64,000 nt of DNA from Lacticaseibacillus casei DSM 20011 = JCM 1134 = ATCC 393 (GCF_000829055.1 NZ_AP012544.1:2666001-2730000); one strand, 5' to 3'; positions 8,879 to 17,987 are shown, counted from the first letter of the stretch. Numbers and translations: made by a program. Notes: generated from the letters alone by a model not told the origin.

Positions 8879-9199
8879 TCACTTGCCGGCATTCTGCATA
8901 TTCTTCAAAGCCTGAATGATTTGTTTGTACGACTTTTCCGGATTCATATTCATAAAGATCGGCATGCCATTAACCACCGCAATATGGTTTTCTTTAGCTA
9001 AGTCCTCTAATTGCTGATTCGGCTTGGCGATCCAAACGTAAACGTCATAGTTGTGCAATACTTCAGGTAACTGCTTAAAATCGGTTGCATCCACCGACAC
9101 ACCTTTGACATTATGCGATTCAAAGAAATCCTTGATTCGACTGGCCGTAGCCTCACTTGATGCAACGCCTGATCCACATGCAACAACAATCTTTGCCAT
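8879..9199 (-). CDS. PTS EIIB, galactitol family
   Basis: A 106-residue EIIB with the phospho-accepting Cys8 in the P-loop VACGSGVASSEA at the N-terminus, as in GatB-type proteins. It passes phosphate from the IIA at 10.5 kb to the sugar carried by the IIC just downstream. Its promoter-proximal side is now occupied by an IS30-family insertion 35 bp upstream of the start, so IIB, IIC and the aldolase may depend on read-through or on a promoter within the element. Confidence 0.9.
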   Translation of the reverse strand: MAKIVVACGSGVASSEATASRIKDFFESHNVKGVSVDATDFKQLPEVLHNYDVYVWIAKPNQQLEDLAKENHIAVVNGMPIFMNMNPEKSYKQIIQALKNMQNAGK

Positions 9200-9234
9200 A
9201 ATAATTACGCTCCTTTTTTTAAATTATTTTCCTG

Positions 9235-10495
9235 CGCGCATTTTAGAATCAAGTTAGCCACTGTCTCAAAATTTTTTGGACAATAAAAAACATCAAGAAC
9301 AGATATCCTGTATCATTGAAGTTCCTACACAAACAATGGAAGAGGATATTGTCTTGATGCAGAAACAGGATAGCACACACCGCCAAAAAGGTCAGCACTT
9401 AACATCACTCGAGCGCGGAAAAGTGGCCGGATTCCGCCAAGCTGGGAAGTCCAATCGTTGGATTGCTGCTGAAATTGGCGTCTGCCCGCAGACCATTAAT
9501 AATGAAATCAAGCGAGGTACAGTAGATCAGGTCAAGAAGAGTAATGGCAAGCGCGTCTACCATCGACAATACCTGCCAGAGGCTGCTCAGGTACGTTACG
9601 AGACTGCACGCTTGAGCTGTCATCGTCCTGACAAGTTCGCCAGCGTACAGGTCTTCTTAGCCTGGTACGTACAGCGAGCTAAGCAGGACAAATGGTCGCC
9701 GGATGCTTCAATCGGCTATGCCAAGCGACACAAGCTGTTTACTCCTGAAGAGCTTGTTTGTGCCTCGACTTTGTACCAGTACATTGACGACCAACGCCTA
9801 GAGATTCGAAATATCGACCTGTTGGAGAAGACTAAGCGGAAGACCTCTCACCAGCACCACACCAAGGCTAAGCGCCTGGCTGGCCGCAGTATCGAGGAAC
9901 GGCCTAAGGTCGTTGAACGACGCAGGCAGTTCGGTCACTGGGAGATGGATACCATTGTCGGTAAACGCAATGGCAAGGAGAGCGTCATCTTGACTCTGAT
10001 TGAGCGCAAGACCCGTTGCCAACTTCTCCGCTTGATCGAAGGACGAGATGCAGACTCTGTGAGCTATGCATTGCGTGGAATCAAGCGCGAATGGGGAGCT
10101 TGCATCAAGACCATCACAGCCGACAACGGACCCGAGTTCACCGCCTTAAATACTGCTTTTGCTGGGACGGAAACTGAGATCTTCTACGCCCATCCTTACA
10201 CGTCCTGCGACCGTGGCACCAACGAGGCACATAACCGGATGATCCGCCAGGACTTCCCTAAGGGCATGTCCCTAGATGACATTAGCCCTAGTCAAGTGCA
10301 GGCCACGCAAGACCGCTTGAATCAGTTGCCTCGCAAACAACAGGGCTACTGCACACCCCAGCAAAACTTTGAGGCCGAAGCTCGGCGCGTTCGCCGCATG
10401 GCCCAGTAGTCTCTCTAGCGCCACAACTTCTATTTGATAACGGCCTGTTCTGGGATTGTCCTCAACGACTGGCTAACTTGTTCTTGCAATTTACG
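9235..10495 (+). mobile_element. IS30-family element A, copy 1 (1261 bp)
   Basis: The ends are imperfect inverted repeats of about 28 bp: the left begins CGCGCATTTTAG and the right end, read inward, begins CGTAAATTGCAAG; both then share CAAGTTAGCCA-type sequence. The identical element at 31491-32751 fixes the borders. It is flanked by a 13-bp direct repeat AATTATTTTCCTG (9222-9234 and 10496-10508). The insertion lies at the very end of the IIA gene; the duplicated target restores the IIA stop codon, so no coding sequence was lost. Confidence 0.93.
9357..10409 (+). CDS. IS30-family transposase (element A, copy 1)
   Basis: A 350-residue DDE transposase. The N-terminal helix-turn-helix is visible (AAEIGVCPQTINNEIKRG), and the catalytic domain shows GHWEMDTIVGKRNG, ITADNGPEF and CDRGTNEAHNRMIRQDFPKG with the D, D and E residues of IS30 enzymes. 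I use the ATG at 9357 because the second IS30 group in the window starts at the equivalent codon; an upstream in-frame ATG would add 27 residues. It differs from copy 2 by one residue (Val versus Ala in QVRYET). It appears intact. Confidence 0.93.
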   Translation: MQKQDSTHRQKGQHLTSLERGKVAGFRQAGKSNRWIAAEIGVCPQTINNEIKRGTVDQVKKSNGKRVYHRQYLPEAAQVRYETARLSCHRPDKFASVQVFLAWYVQRAKQDKWSPDASIGYAKRHKLFTPEELVCASTLYQYIDDQRLEIRNIDLLEKTKRKTSHQHHTKAKRLAGRSIEERPKVVERRRQFGHWEMDTIVGKRNGKESVILTLIERKTRCQLLRLIEGRDADSVSYALRGIKREWGACIKTITADNGPEFTALNTAFAGTETEIFYAHPYTSCDRGTNEAHNRMIRQDFPKGMSLDDISPSQVQATQDRLNQLPRKQQGYCTPQQNFEAEARRVRRMAQ

Positions 10496-10497
10496 AA

Positions 10498-10977
10498 TTA
10501 TTTTCCTGCGACTTGTGCTTTAAACATGTTAACAAAAAACTCGTACATTGCTTCCGGATCATTGATCGCCTTGAACTTGGCGACAAATTTTCCGTTCTGT
10601 AACAAATCCATGAAGATCTGTAAAAGTCCGACTTGCTGGCTTGAATCCGTGATACCTAGAAAGAACATCGCGGTCGCATCTTCCGGCTTGTTATAGCCCA
10701 TCTGTAAAACCCGCACCGGCTGGGCATTTTTGACAATCGCCATAAATGGTCGGTTGACGTTGACAGGATCGGCATGTGGCAACATCACGGATATTTCCGG
10801 AAAAACAATGCCGGTCGGAAAAGCGTCCTCTCGCCGGTTCAGTGCCGCCTCATACGTATCCTTAACGTACCCAGCGGCCTGAATCTTTTTTGCCACATCC
10901 CTGAACAATCTTTTGCGATCAGCAGCATCCTCATTCAAAAAAATCAAGTCTTTGTGAATCATTGTGCTATAATCCAT
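10498..10977 (-). CDS. PTS EIIA, fructose/mannitol type, of the galactitol-type PTS
   Basis: A 159-residue PTS EIIA of the fructose/mannitol fold used by galactitol systems. His68 in ISVMLPHADP is the expected phosphorylation site. It is the first gene of the minus-strand operon. An IS30-family element now separates it from the IIB gene: the stop codon lies within the 13-bp target duplication and is preserved. A divergent DeoR gene lies 207 bp away, which suggests substrate-dependent control. Confidence 0.88.
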   Translation of the reverse strand: MDYSTMIHKDLIFLNEDAADRKRLFRDVAKKIQAAGYVKDTYEAALNRREDAFPTGIVFPEISVMLPHADPVNVNRPFMAIVKNAQPVRVLQMGYNKPEDATAMFFLGITDSSQQVGLLQIFMDLLQNGKFVAKFKAINDPEAMYEFFVNMFKAQVAGK

Positions 10978-10982
10978 AACTA

Positions 10983-11010
10983 GCTCCCCTCAATATGAAA
11001 AGTTGAATCA
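10983..11010 (-). repeat. Leader repeat, left arm (upstream of PTS IIA)
   Basis: Read toward the IIA gene, the leader runs TGATTCAAC, about 8 nt, then ATTGAGGGGAGC, which includes the ribosome binding site. An almost identical block, pointing the other way, lies just before the DeoR gene. Together they form a long spaced inverted repeat that may be the DeoR operator pair. Confidence 0.55.
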
Positions 11011-11148
11011 ATTGTTTTGAACCTTCTTGAATCTTTCCCCTCATCACATTATTAATGCTAAATCGCTTACAGGCCTATGTCTACGGTATTTAACAAGGTT
11101 CATTGAGGTTGAGAATCGTTCACGAAACTCAGCCAAACTGGTCCAAAA

Positions 11149-11177
11149 TGATTCAACAAAAATCAATTGAGGGAAGC
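11149..11177 (+). repeat. Leader repeat, right arm (upstream of DeoR)
   Basis: TGATTCAAC, nine A/T-rich bases, then ATTGAGGGAAGC mirrors the block in front of PTS IIA with only a few changes. Its 3' part is the ribosome binding site of the DeoR gene, so a bound repressor could also block its own expression. Confidence 0.55.
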
Positions 11178-11184
11178 GTTTACC

Positions 11185-11967
11185 ATGTCACAAAGTCCAG
11201 CTAAATTTGAGCGGTTAAACGAAATTATTCAAATTTTGCGTGATACGCCGCAAATTAGCATTGCTGATCTCAGCAAGCAAATGTTCACCAGCAAATCAAC
11301 ACTGCGCCGCGATCTGATCGAGCTTGAAAGAAGCAACATCATTCGCCGGCAGTATGGGATGATTCAGCTGCTGCAAGGCAATAACCTTGAATTTACGTAT
11401 GAAAAAAGACGCAACGAAAACGCGCGTCTTAAACGATTGATTAGTCGGCAGATTGCTGCCAGAATCCCCAGCAATGCCGCTTTTTTCATTGATGGCAGTT
11501 CAACCTTTTTCAGTCTGCCCGAGTTACTCCATGAACAAGTCGGGCTGCATGTCATCACCAACAACGTCAACATGGGCCTCCAATTCAATTCGCTGAACAA
11601 TGTCGAAACCATCATTGCTGGCGGCAAAATGGTGCCACGAACGGCTACAACACTTGGCTCGACCACTGTTCGCGAAATTCAAAGTTTTCACCCTGATTTT
11701 GCCCTGCTATCAACCAGTTCAATTGATGCTGACGGCATTTACGTCGCCGATCCGGAACAGGCAGCAGTCAAAGAAGCCATGATTGATGCTGCTAAGTGTG
11801 TGATTTTTGGCATCGATTCAACCAAATTCGACCAAAGTGATTACATCCGCATTACCAACATGGATCAAATCAACGAAATCGTCACCGACAAGCAGCCGTC
11901 TTCAGCCTATCAACCTTTGTTTGAAAACTACCATATTCAGCTCACGTATCCGCATCAAAATTATTAG
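11185..11967 (+). CDS. DeoR family sugar regulator
   Basis: A 260-residue DeoR-type regulator: an N-terminal winged helix (ISIADLSKQMFTSKSTLRRDLIELE) and a DeoR sensor domain with AFFIDGSSTF, VITNNVNMG, IIAGGKM and DFALLSTSSID, which binds phosphorylated sugars in this family. I place the start at ATG 11185, eight bases after GAGGGAAG; a TTG six codons earlier lacks support. It is divergent from the galactitol-type PTS operon, its probable target. It ends at a strong bidirectional terminator shared with the rhamnose operon. Confidence 0.9.
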   Translation: MSQSPAKFERLNEIIQILRDTPQISIADLSKQMFTSKSTLRRDLIELERSNIIRRQYGMIQLLQGNNLEFTYEKRRNENARLKRLISRQIAARIPSNAAFFIDGSSTFFSLPELLHEQVGLHVITNNVNMGLQFNSLNNVETIIAGGKMVPRTATTLGSTTVREIQSFHPDFALLSTSSIDADGIYVADPEQAAVKEAMIDAAKCVIFGIDSTKFDQSDYIRITNMDQINEIVTDKQPSSAYQPLFENYHIQLTYPHQNY

Positions 11968-11976
11968 AAAAGCACA

Positions 11977-12010
11977 AAAAGCACCTCGTTGCAGCGAACG
12001 AGGTGCTTTT
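11977..12010. terminator. Bidirectional terminator between DeoR gene and rhaD
   Basis: A perfect stem of about 12 bp (AAGCACCTCGTT with AACGAGGTGCTT) around a 6-nt loop, with A-rich sequence before and TTTTCTT after. It can end both the plus-strand DeoR transcript and the minus-strand rhamnose operon. Confidence 0.85.
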
Positions 12011-12049
12011 CTTAAATTCATGGGAGGTATCGCAAACAAACTTGTTGGT

Positions 12050-12940
12050 TCAGACTTTGAGTGTCACCTTGCTGATCAAGGTATCACCATGGAGGAATTC
12101 CGGATTTGGTGTTAGGTCAAAACGTTTGGCTAACTGTTCCAGATTTTCATCCGTGATTTCGTTGATGATGCGGCCGCCTTGCGCCTGAATGGCGGTGTAG
12201 ATGGTTGCCGCTTTTTCAACGGTTTCGATCAGGCCATAGGTTTCGTCGATAGAGTCGCCAGCACCGAAGATGCCGTGCTGCGGCCACATCACGAGGCGGA
12301 ATTTGGCCATTTTATCAGCCGTGGCCTGCCCGATTTCATTGGTTCCCGGGGTCATGTATGGCAAGACGCCAATGCCTTCGGGGAACACAACGATGGATTC
12401 GGCTTGCATCTTCCACAGAATGCGGGAGAACAGTTTCTCTTCTAGCGGCAGGGTAAAGGACATGGCAACAAGATTGGTTGGGTGGCAGTGCATGACGATG
12501 CGCTGGTTAGGATCAACCTTGAGGCGCTGAATATGGGTCATTAAATGTGCCGGGAACTCACTGGTTGGTTGCCCGCCGTCGTTGAAACCCCACAACAGAT
12601 TAACGCTGTGACCATCTTGGGCGATCTGAACGAGTCCGGTATCACGTGCCGGAAAGTCCTTCACGTTCTTGAAGTAGCGCCCGGTTCCGGTGACCAGAAA
12701 ATACTGACCGGCAAGTTTGCTGGCATCAAACTTGATCGGAATGTTGCGCTTGACCTCGTGAACATCACCATAAGGAGCAATTTCAGCTTCGGTCAGCCGA
12801 TAGCTGACGTTACCGCCATTGCGTTCGTCCCAGCCGTGTTGGTAAAGATTCCAAGTCACTTTACGCATCTGCGTCACATAAGGGGATTCTGTAAAACTTT
12901 GGGTATATTCCGGATTCAGAAATTGTTTCTTGTTATCCAT
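12050..12940 (-). CDS. rhaD: Rhamnulose-1-phosphate aldolase
   Basis: This 296-residue class II aldolase splits L-rhamnulose 1-phosphate into dihydroxyacetone phosphate and L-lactaldehyde. The zinc ligands are visible as His151 and His153 in MHCHPTN and His222 in WPQHGIFG. Glu128 in TSEFPAH matches the catalytic acid, and NGGNVSYR is the phosphate-binding loop. It is the last gene of a minus-strand operon with rhaA, rhaM and rhaB. The gene is intact, but the operon lacks a functional kinase gene to make its substrate. Confidence 0.95.
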   Translation of the reverse strand: MDNKKQFLNPEYTQSFTESPYVTQMRKVTWNLYQHGWDERNGGNVSYRLTEAEIAPYGDVHEVKRNIPIKFDASKLAGQYFLVTGTGRYFKNVKDFPARDTGLVQIAQDGHSVNLLWGFNDGGQPTSEFPAHLMTHIQRLKVDPNQRIVMHCHPTNLVAMSFTLPLEEKLFSRILWKMQAESIVVFPEGIGVLPYMTPGTNEIGQATADKMAKFRLVMWPQHGIFGAGDSIDETYGLIETVEKAATIYTAIQAQGGRIINEITDENLEQLAKRFDLTPNPEFLHGDTLISKVTLKV

Positions 12941-12969
12941 TAGAGGTATTCCTTTCAGAATCTGCTGAA

Positions 12970-14250
12970 TTAGTGAACCAACTTGGTGTCACGCTTGAAC
13001 TGAACGTCCTTTTCATACTGATGAATGTTGTTCATCCAGTCGAAGCCAACCGGGGTGTTGTGATCCTGGCAGAACTTGTCCCAAACAGCACCGAATGGGA
13101 AGGACTTCAATTCTTCGGTTTCAATCAAACGAGTAGTGAAGTCAGCGTTCAATTCGCTCTTCTTCAACTGGTCGATCGGTGCCAACATTGCCTGCAGCAA
13201 GCTCTTTTGCGTTGCGCGAGCGCCGACAACCCAAGCAGCAACCCGGTTGATCGTTGCGTCAAAGAAGTAAAGGCCGATGTGGGTGCGATCAAGATAACCG
13301 TCACGAACCAAGGAACGGGTGATCCGAATCAAAGCATCGTCCATGATGACAACGTGGTCAGAGTCCCAACGAACCGGACGAGAAACGTGCATGAACAAAC
13401 CTTTGCCGAATGGGAAGAATGCACTGAACTTGTCAGATACATCTTCTGTTGGGTGGAAGTGTCCGGCGTCAATAGTCCAGAGTTTGTTGCGGCTGATCGC
13501 GTAGTTTTGATAGAACTCGTGTGAACCGGTGGTGTAGGATTCAATCCCGGTACCAAACAGCTTACCTTCGAAGGATTCAATCGTATTCTTTTCCGGAAGT
13601 GGATCCTTGATGATTTCGTCCAAAGCCTTCAACAAGCGCAGACGAGGGGTCTTCTTGTCAATTGGGTTGTCTTTGAAGCCATCTGGGAACCAGAAGTTGT
13701 TGACAACCTGGCTGCCTAATTTTTCACCGATGTAGTTGGAAATTTCCCGGCTGATCTTCCCGTGACGGATCCAGAAATCGCGAACCTTTGGATCCGGTGA
13801 TGAAACGGTCATGTTGTCTTTAACCATTGGGTGGGAGAAGAAGGTGCCGTTAAAGTCAAGGCCGATGCCTTCTTGCTTTGCCCAATCAATCCAATAATCG
13901 AAGTCTTCAGGCTCCAAAGTATCCAAGTCACGCTTCTTGTCGGTAACGGCATAGATAGCGTGCAGCTGAACCCGGTGCTTGCCTGGGATCAGGCTCAAAG
14001 CTTCGTGTAAGTCGCCGGACAGTTCATCCGGGGTGCGGGCGATGCCAGGATAGTTACCGGAAACTCCGATGCCACCTGTCAATGCCTGGTTCGGGAACAA
14101 GAAACCATGAATATCATCGCCCTGCCAGCAATGGACTGACAAAGGTACCTTTTCCAATTCCTTCATAGCGGCGTCTGTGTCGACACCGATTTCTGCGTAA
14201 CGTTGCTTGGCAACTTCATATGCCTTATCGACTTCTTCTGGTTTAACCAT
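12970..14250 (-). CDS. rhaA: L-rhamnose isomerase
   Basis: A 426-residue L-rhamnose isomerase converting L-rhamnose to L-rhamnulose in the cytoplasm. Family landmarks are present: [12 protein letters not shown] near residue 38, [22 protein letters not shown] with metal-binding Asp and His, and [11 protein letters not shown]. Length matches the family. It sits between rhaM and rhaD with short gaps. It looks intact and the start ATG has a GGAGCG-type site. Confidence 0.96.
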   Translation of the reverse strand: MVKPEEVDKAYEVAKQRYAEIGVDTDAAMKELEKVPLSVHCWQGDDIHGFLFPNQALTGGIGVSGNYPGIARTPDELSGDLHEALSLIPGKHRVQLHAIYAVTDKKRDLDTLEPEDFDYWIDWAKQEGIGLDFNGTFFSHPMVKDNMTVSSPDPKVRDFWIRHGKISREISNYIGEKLGSQVVNNFWFPDGFKDNPIDKKTPRLRLLKALDEIIKDPLPEKNTIESFEGKLFGTGIESYTTGSHEFYQNYAISRNKLWTIDAGHFHPTEDVSDKFSAFFPFGKGLFMHVSRPVRWDSDHVVIMDDALIRITRSLVRDGYLDRTHIGLYFFDATINRVAAWVVGARATQKSLLQAMLAPIDQLKKSELNADFTTRLIETEELKSFPFGAVWDKFCQDHNTPVGFDWMNNIHQYEKDVQFKRDTKLVH

Positions 14251-14313
14251 GTGATAAACGCTCCTTTTTTGAAAATAATTTGAAACTACTTGTTACCAAA
14301 ATGAAAAACCGAG

Positions 14314-14628
14314 TTAATCCAAGTGGAAAACTTCATGCAGATCAACGGCTACCGGACTGTTATCCGGATTGGTCTTCATGAGTGGCTTCATGTAGGCCCA
14401 CCACTTTTTGCAAATATCGGTGTTGGCAATCTGGTTGTACTTGTCAACATCCGGTACTTCCAGATAAGCAAACAATTCACCGTTTGCTTTGTTCAGGTAG
14501 ATGGAATAGTTGGTGGCGCCGTATTCCTTGAGTGCTGCCTTCATTTCCGGCCACAACTCATGGTGCCGCTTTTCGTATTCATCGTACTTGTCAGGATAGA
14601 CATACATGACTTGGCCAATGCGTGCCAT
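14314..14628 (-). CDS. rhaM: L-rhamnose mutarotase
   Basis: A 104-residue protein that interconverts the anomers of L-rhamnose. His22 in [12 protein letters not shown] corresponds to the catalytic His22 of E. coli RhaM, and the paired Trp of CKKWWAYM is present. Start chosen at the second ATG ([10 protein letters not shown]), giving the usual length and numbering; an ATG two codons upstream is also possible. The gene lies directly behind the rhaB remnant and upstream of rhaA. Confidence 0.93.
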   Translation of the reverse strand: MARIGQVMYVYPDKYDEYEKRHHELWPEMKAALKEYGATNYSIYLNKANGELFAYLEVPDVDKYNQIANTDICKKWWAYMKPLMKTNPDNSPVAVDLHEVFHLD

Positions 14629-14630
14629 GA

Positions 14631-16002
14631 TCAAACCGCCTCCTTAGATTTTGCAGCTGCCTTGGTCGGCTTTGCTGTCTTCATAAATGCTTTGTACTTC
14701 GTCAACACATCAGGATAGGCTGTCGCATTCGGTTGATAAGTCTTCAAGTCGAAGGATTCCCTGATTAACTTGCGACCTGCGACCACGTCCTTAACCGCAC
14801 CGGTTGTAATCATTTAAACTAGCAAGTTACCGATCGCGGTTGCTTCACTAGGGCCAGCGACCACTTTGATGCCGGCAAGATCAGCTGTCAGTTGATTCAT
14901 CAACGTGACGTTTGAGCCACCGCCGACAATGTTAAGAGTGTCGATCGGATCAGCAATGATAGTGCTGAGTTTCTGAATCTCGTTGGCATAGTACAATGCC
15001 AGGTTTTCATAAACCGCCCGGGTGAGTTCGCCCGGAGTTTCAAGTTTGGCTTGACCGGTCTCCGCAACATATTGCTGCAGTTCTTTGATCATGCTCTTCG
15101 GGTTCTCAAAACGCTTGTCGTTGACATCAATGAAGACCCGGAATGGTGCGACTTTATCAGCCATTTCTGCCAATTCATTGAAGCTGTATTGATCCTTGAG
15201 TTCGCGCTTGATGCATTGCACGATCCACAAGCCCATGATGTTCTTCAAGAACCGGTACGTCCCATAGGCGCCCCATTCGTTGGTGTAATTTTCTTTGAAG
15301 GCATCCTGACCGTTTTCCGGGGTGTTTAGTTCCGCCCCGAGTAAGGACCAAGTACCGGAACTCAAGAATGCCCAGTGATCACCAAGACCTGGCGTACCAA
15401 CGACGGCACTGGCGGTGTCATGGGCGGCAACCGTAATAACAGCCGTGTCTGGAATGTCATACTTCATGTGCCACTTATGACTGATCTTGCCCAGCGGCGT
15501 GCCGGATTCGACCAATTCAGGGAACTGATCTTGCGCGACGTTGACTTCTTTGAGCAAATCCTTGTCGAACAGGCCTTGGCGCAAATTGAGCATCTGCGTG
15601 GTTGACGCATTCGTGACTTCAGTGACCGCATTACCGGTTAACACGTACCCGATATAATCCGGAATCATCAAAATCTTATCGGCTTTAGCCAGATCGTCAC
15701 GTTCTTCGGTGTACAGCTGATAAAGCGTGTTGAAGTTCTGGAACTGAATGCCGGTTTTTTCGTAAATATACGACTTCGGCAACTCTGACGTGAGCTTACT
15801 GATGGCAGTGTTGGTGCGCATATCCCGATAGCTCACCGGATCGTGCATTTTCTTGCCATCAGCGCCAACCAAGACGTAATCGACGGCCCAGGTATCAATG
15901 CCCATGTCAATCAACTTATAACCCATCTTTTTAACTTTTTCCAAGCCAGTGAAGATTTCATCGATAATGTGATCAATTTGCCACCGGTCGTGACCGTCTT
16001 CA
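14631..16002 (-). pseudogene. rhaB: Rhamnulokinase, N-terminally deleted and with internal stop
   Basis: The translation from about 15999 ([15 protein letters not shown]) to 14817 is clearly RhaB, a FGGY-family kinase ([34 protein letters not shown]). Two lesions are visible. First, roughly the first 50-60 residues, including the first ATP phosphate motif, are missing because the gene is joined to a PTS IIB fragment near 15990-16002. Second, an in-frame TAA at 14814-14816 separates GNLLV from MITTGAVKDVVAGRKLI, which continues the usual RhaB C-terminus in the same frame; a CAA to TAA change would explain it. An internal ATG at 15944 could make a shortened protein, but it would lack the nucleotide loop. 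Confidence 0.9.
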
Positions 16003-16252
16003 CAATGATGAAAATCGTCTGCCGCGGTGACGCCTTGAAAATCTTATCGATCGTCTCTTGAAGTGAAAAGAAACGAATACCCACCGATTCCGGCATTAAC
16101 GAGGACATCAACTGTTGCTGAATATGGCTTTTCGCGACCTCATCGTTGGCAACAATCACCAAGTTGACGCCAAGGTTGGAAATCCACAATCGCCCTTGCC
16201 CATGAATCAACCGCTCATCCAGACGTACTGCTTTAATATTTGGTTCCGTCAT
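16000..16252 (-). pseudogene. Mannose-family PTS EIIB, N-terminal fragment
   Basis: The first ~84 residues match a mannose/sorbose-family EIIB: RLDERLIHGQG holds the phosphorylation His, followed by LVIVANDEVA and a TIFIIVKT strand. The remaining half is missing. After GTGAAGAC the sequence continues in rhaB, out of frame, and stops at 15911. The GH88 hydrolase gene is 12 bp upstream, so this was probably the PTS for the disaccharide that the hydrolase cuts. The matching IIC, IID and IIA genes are not in the window and were presumably lost in the same deletion. Confidence 0.85.
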
Positions 16253-16264
16253 TTTAAAAGCCCC

Positions 16265-17443
16265 CTACCAATATAGTTGCCAATCTTTATAAAACCTGAT
16301 CAATGCTTCCATGTAGAAATAGTCGCCCCACAGATTGCCTTCATCCACGCCATGACCGGAATGCCAGGAATAGACCCCGTGAAGCAATAGCGGTTCGGCG
16401 GTTTGGCCATCCACCGGCGTCGCATAATGTTGAATCAGCGATTTCAGCTGGGCATGCATGGCCGCGCGATAAACCGGCTTATCCGGATCCGCTTCCGGCA
16501 AATATTTCAGCATCTCATGCAACCCGCACACCGCGATCGCTGCTGAAGATGAATCACGACTCTGATCACTGCCTTCTTGGAAGATCAGATCCCAATACGG
16601 CACGTCATCTTGCGGCAACCGATTCAGGAAAAAGTTGGTCACGGCTTTGAAACTGTCAAAAGCGGTCGCATCATGCGTGTCATAGTAATGCAAGGCCGTC
16701 CCGTAGATCGCCCATGCCTGCCCGCGCGCCCAGTCGGAATCGTCGGCGTACCCTTGCTTTGTCGCCCCACGCAATGGTTTGCCGGTATCGTCAAAGAAAT
16801 AAGTATGAAAAGTGGAGCCATCCGGACGAAACACCGTCTTCAATGCCGTTTGATAATGCTGATCGGCAATTTGCCGATACTTAGCATCCCCAGTCACCGA
16901 CGTTGCCCAATACAACAGCGGAATGTTCAGCAACGCGTCAATAATGAGCCGGTTTTCATCTTTAGCGCCTTTTGCACCCCAAGCTTGGATAAAGCCGCCT
17001 TTTTCATGGAAGCGGGTTAACAATTGATCCGCCGCTTTGATCCCGGTGTCTTTCGCCAGCTGGCTGTTCGTTAGTCGATACGCGCTAACCACTGACGGCG
17101 AATACAGAAAGCCTAAATCGTGATGATCAACGGAAATCTTGCGGTCAATCCGATCAGCAAAACTGGCGACATTCTTTTCGGCCAGGGCACGATACTTTTG
17201 CTCGCCCGTGTATTCATAAGCTAGCCACAGCATCCCCGTCCAAAAGCCATCGGTCCATTCCGTGTTTTTCATCGGTGCATAGTGATTGTTGACCGTTGAC
17301 GGCTCGGGAAAATTCTCGCCGAACACCTTGATGTTTAAATCAAGATGCGCAACGGCATTATCCAACGCTGTAGTCACCATGCGCTTGCCGACAATCCCGG
17401 CGTTGAAAAATCGCTGGGCACTCGTTAAATTTTCAATTTTCAA
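16265..17443 (-). CDS. GH88 unsaturated glucuronyl hydrolase
   Basis: A 392-residue GH88 enzyme that removes the unsaturated uronic acid from disaccharides produced by polysaccharide lyases. The Asp of HHDLGF (about residue 109) and the Asp of RLIIDALLN (about 169) match the two catalytic aspartates by motif, and DGFWTGMLWLAYEYTG is typical. I choose the TTG at 17443, six bases after AAGGAGG; the longer reading frame to 17521 has no such site. No signal peptide. With KduI, an IclR regulator and a PTS IIB remnant nearby, the locus looks like a glycosaminoglycan or pectin disaccharide pathway. Confidence 0.92.
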   Translation of the reverse strand: MKIENLTSAQRFFNAGIVGKRMVTTALDNAVAHLDLNIKVFGENFPEPSTVNNHYAPMKNTEWTDGFWTGMLWLAYEYTGEQKYRALAEKNVASFADRIDRKISVDHHDLGFLYSPSVVSAYRLTNSQLAKDTGIKAADQLLTRFHEKGGFIQAWGAKGAKDENRLIIDALLNIPLLYWATSVTGDAKYRQIADQHYQTALKTVFRPDGSTFHTYFFDDTGKPLRGATKQGYADDSDWARGQAWAIYGTALHYYDTHDATAFDSFKAVTNFFLNRLPQDDVPYWDLIFQEGSDQSRDSSSAAIAVCGLHEMLKYLPEADPDKPVYRAAMHAQLKSLIQHYATPVDGQTAEPLLLHGVYSWHSGHGVDEGNLWGDYFYMEALIRFYKDWQLYW

Positions 17444-17878
17444 TGTTTGCCTCCTTGGTGCTTTGTTACGAATCGTTTGGAATCGATAGGTATGTATACT
17501 TTTTGGAAATAATGTTTCCATCTTGTGACATTCTAGGCAAAAAGGCTTTCTAAAAAATCCAATTGTTGCACTTGTGCCCCGTCATATAGGGAAACTTAAC
17601 TATTTTCATAAAGCCGTTAAAAACAAAGGACATTGTTGAACTGCTCATTTATTTCTTTATAATAAACGTCCTTTCTTTTTATTTTCAAAAAGACTATAAC
17701 ATGCAAGCGCTTTAATGTAAATCATTTACGAACAATTTTCCCCAAATTAACGGCTTCCAAAACCAATAAGCGCTTGTAAACGCTATTTTTATAGGGATTT
17801 ACAAGCGACAAATATAAACATTCATAATCACTTTTAAGTCAGTTATCGATGTTCGCCCTTTAGACATCTGATGAGGCC
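17444..17878. promoter_or_regulatory. Regulatory region of the GH88 gene with cre-like boxes
   Basis: About 435 bp without a gene. It holds TGCAAGCGCTTTAA (17702-17715) and AGCGCTTGTAAACGCT (17769-17784), both close to CcpA cre sites, and a further half-match ACAAGCG near 17811. This arrangement suggests catabolite repression of the GH88/PTS transcript. A plus-strand TTGAAC-16-TATAAT pair (17636-17663) is also present but no plus-strand gene follows it. Confidence 0.5.
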
Positions 17879-17940
17879 AGAAAAAAACGCCAACGCAAAA
17901 CCCTCAAAGTCAGGTTGCAACTTTGAGGGTTTTGCGTTGA
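17879..17940 (-). terminator. Terminator of rpiA
   Basis: A perfect 19-bp stem (AACGCAAAACCCTCAAAGT and its complement) around a ~9-nt loop, with a run of seven to eight T on the minus strand after the stem. It lies about 48 bp beyond the rpiA stop. Confidence 0.9.
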
Positions 17941-17987
17941 CGCTATTTGGATTATTCAACTTGTCAGCTTTTCACTTTAGCTAATAA

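Noticed and set aside
14631..14813. A separate 60-residue gene after rhaB
   Set aside because: It continues the RhaB C-terminus in the same frame directly after the TAA, so it is the end of the broken rhaB.
15911..16252. A complete 113-residue IIB protein
   Set aside because: The last ~30 residues are rhaB DNA read in the wrong frame.
17636..17663. Plus-strand promoter TTGAAC/TATAAT
   Set aside because: No plus-strand gene or RNA structure follows before the rpiA terminator; kept only as a remark in the regulatory region.
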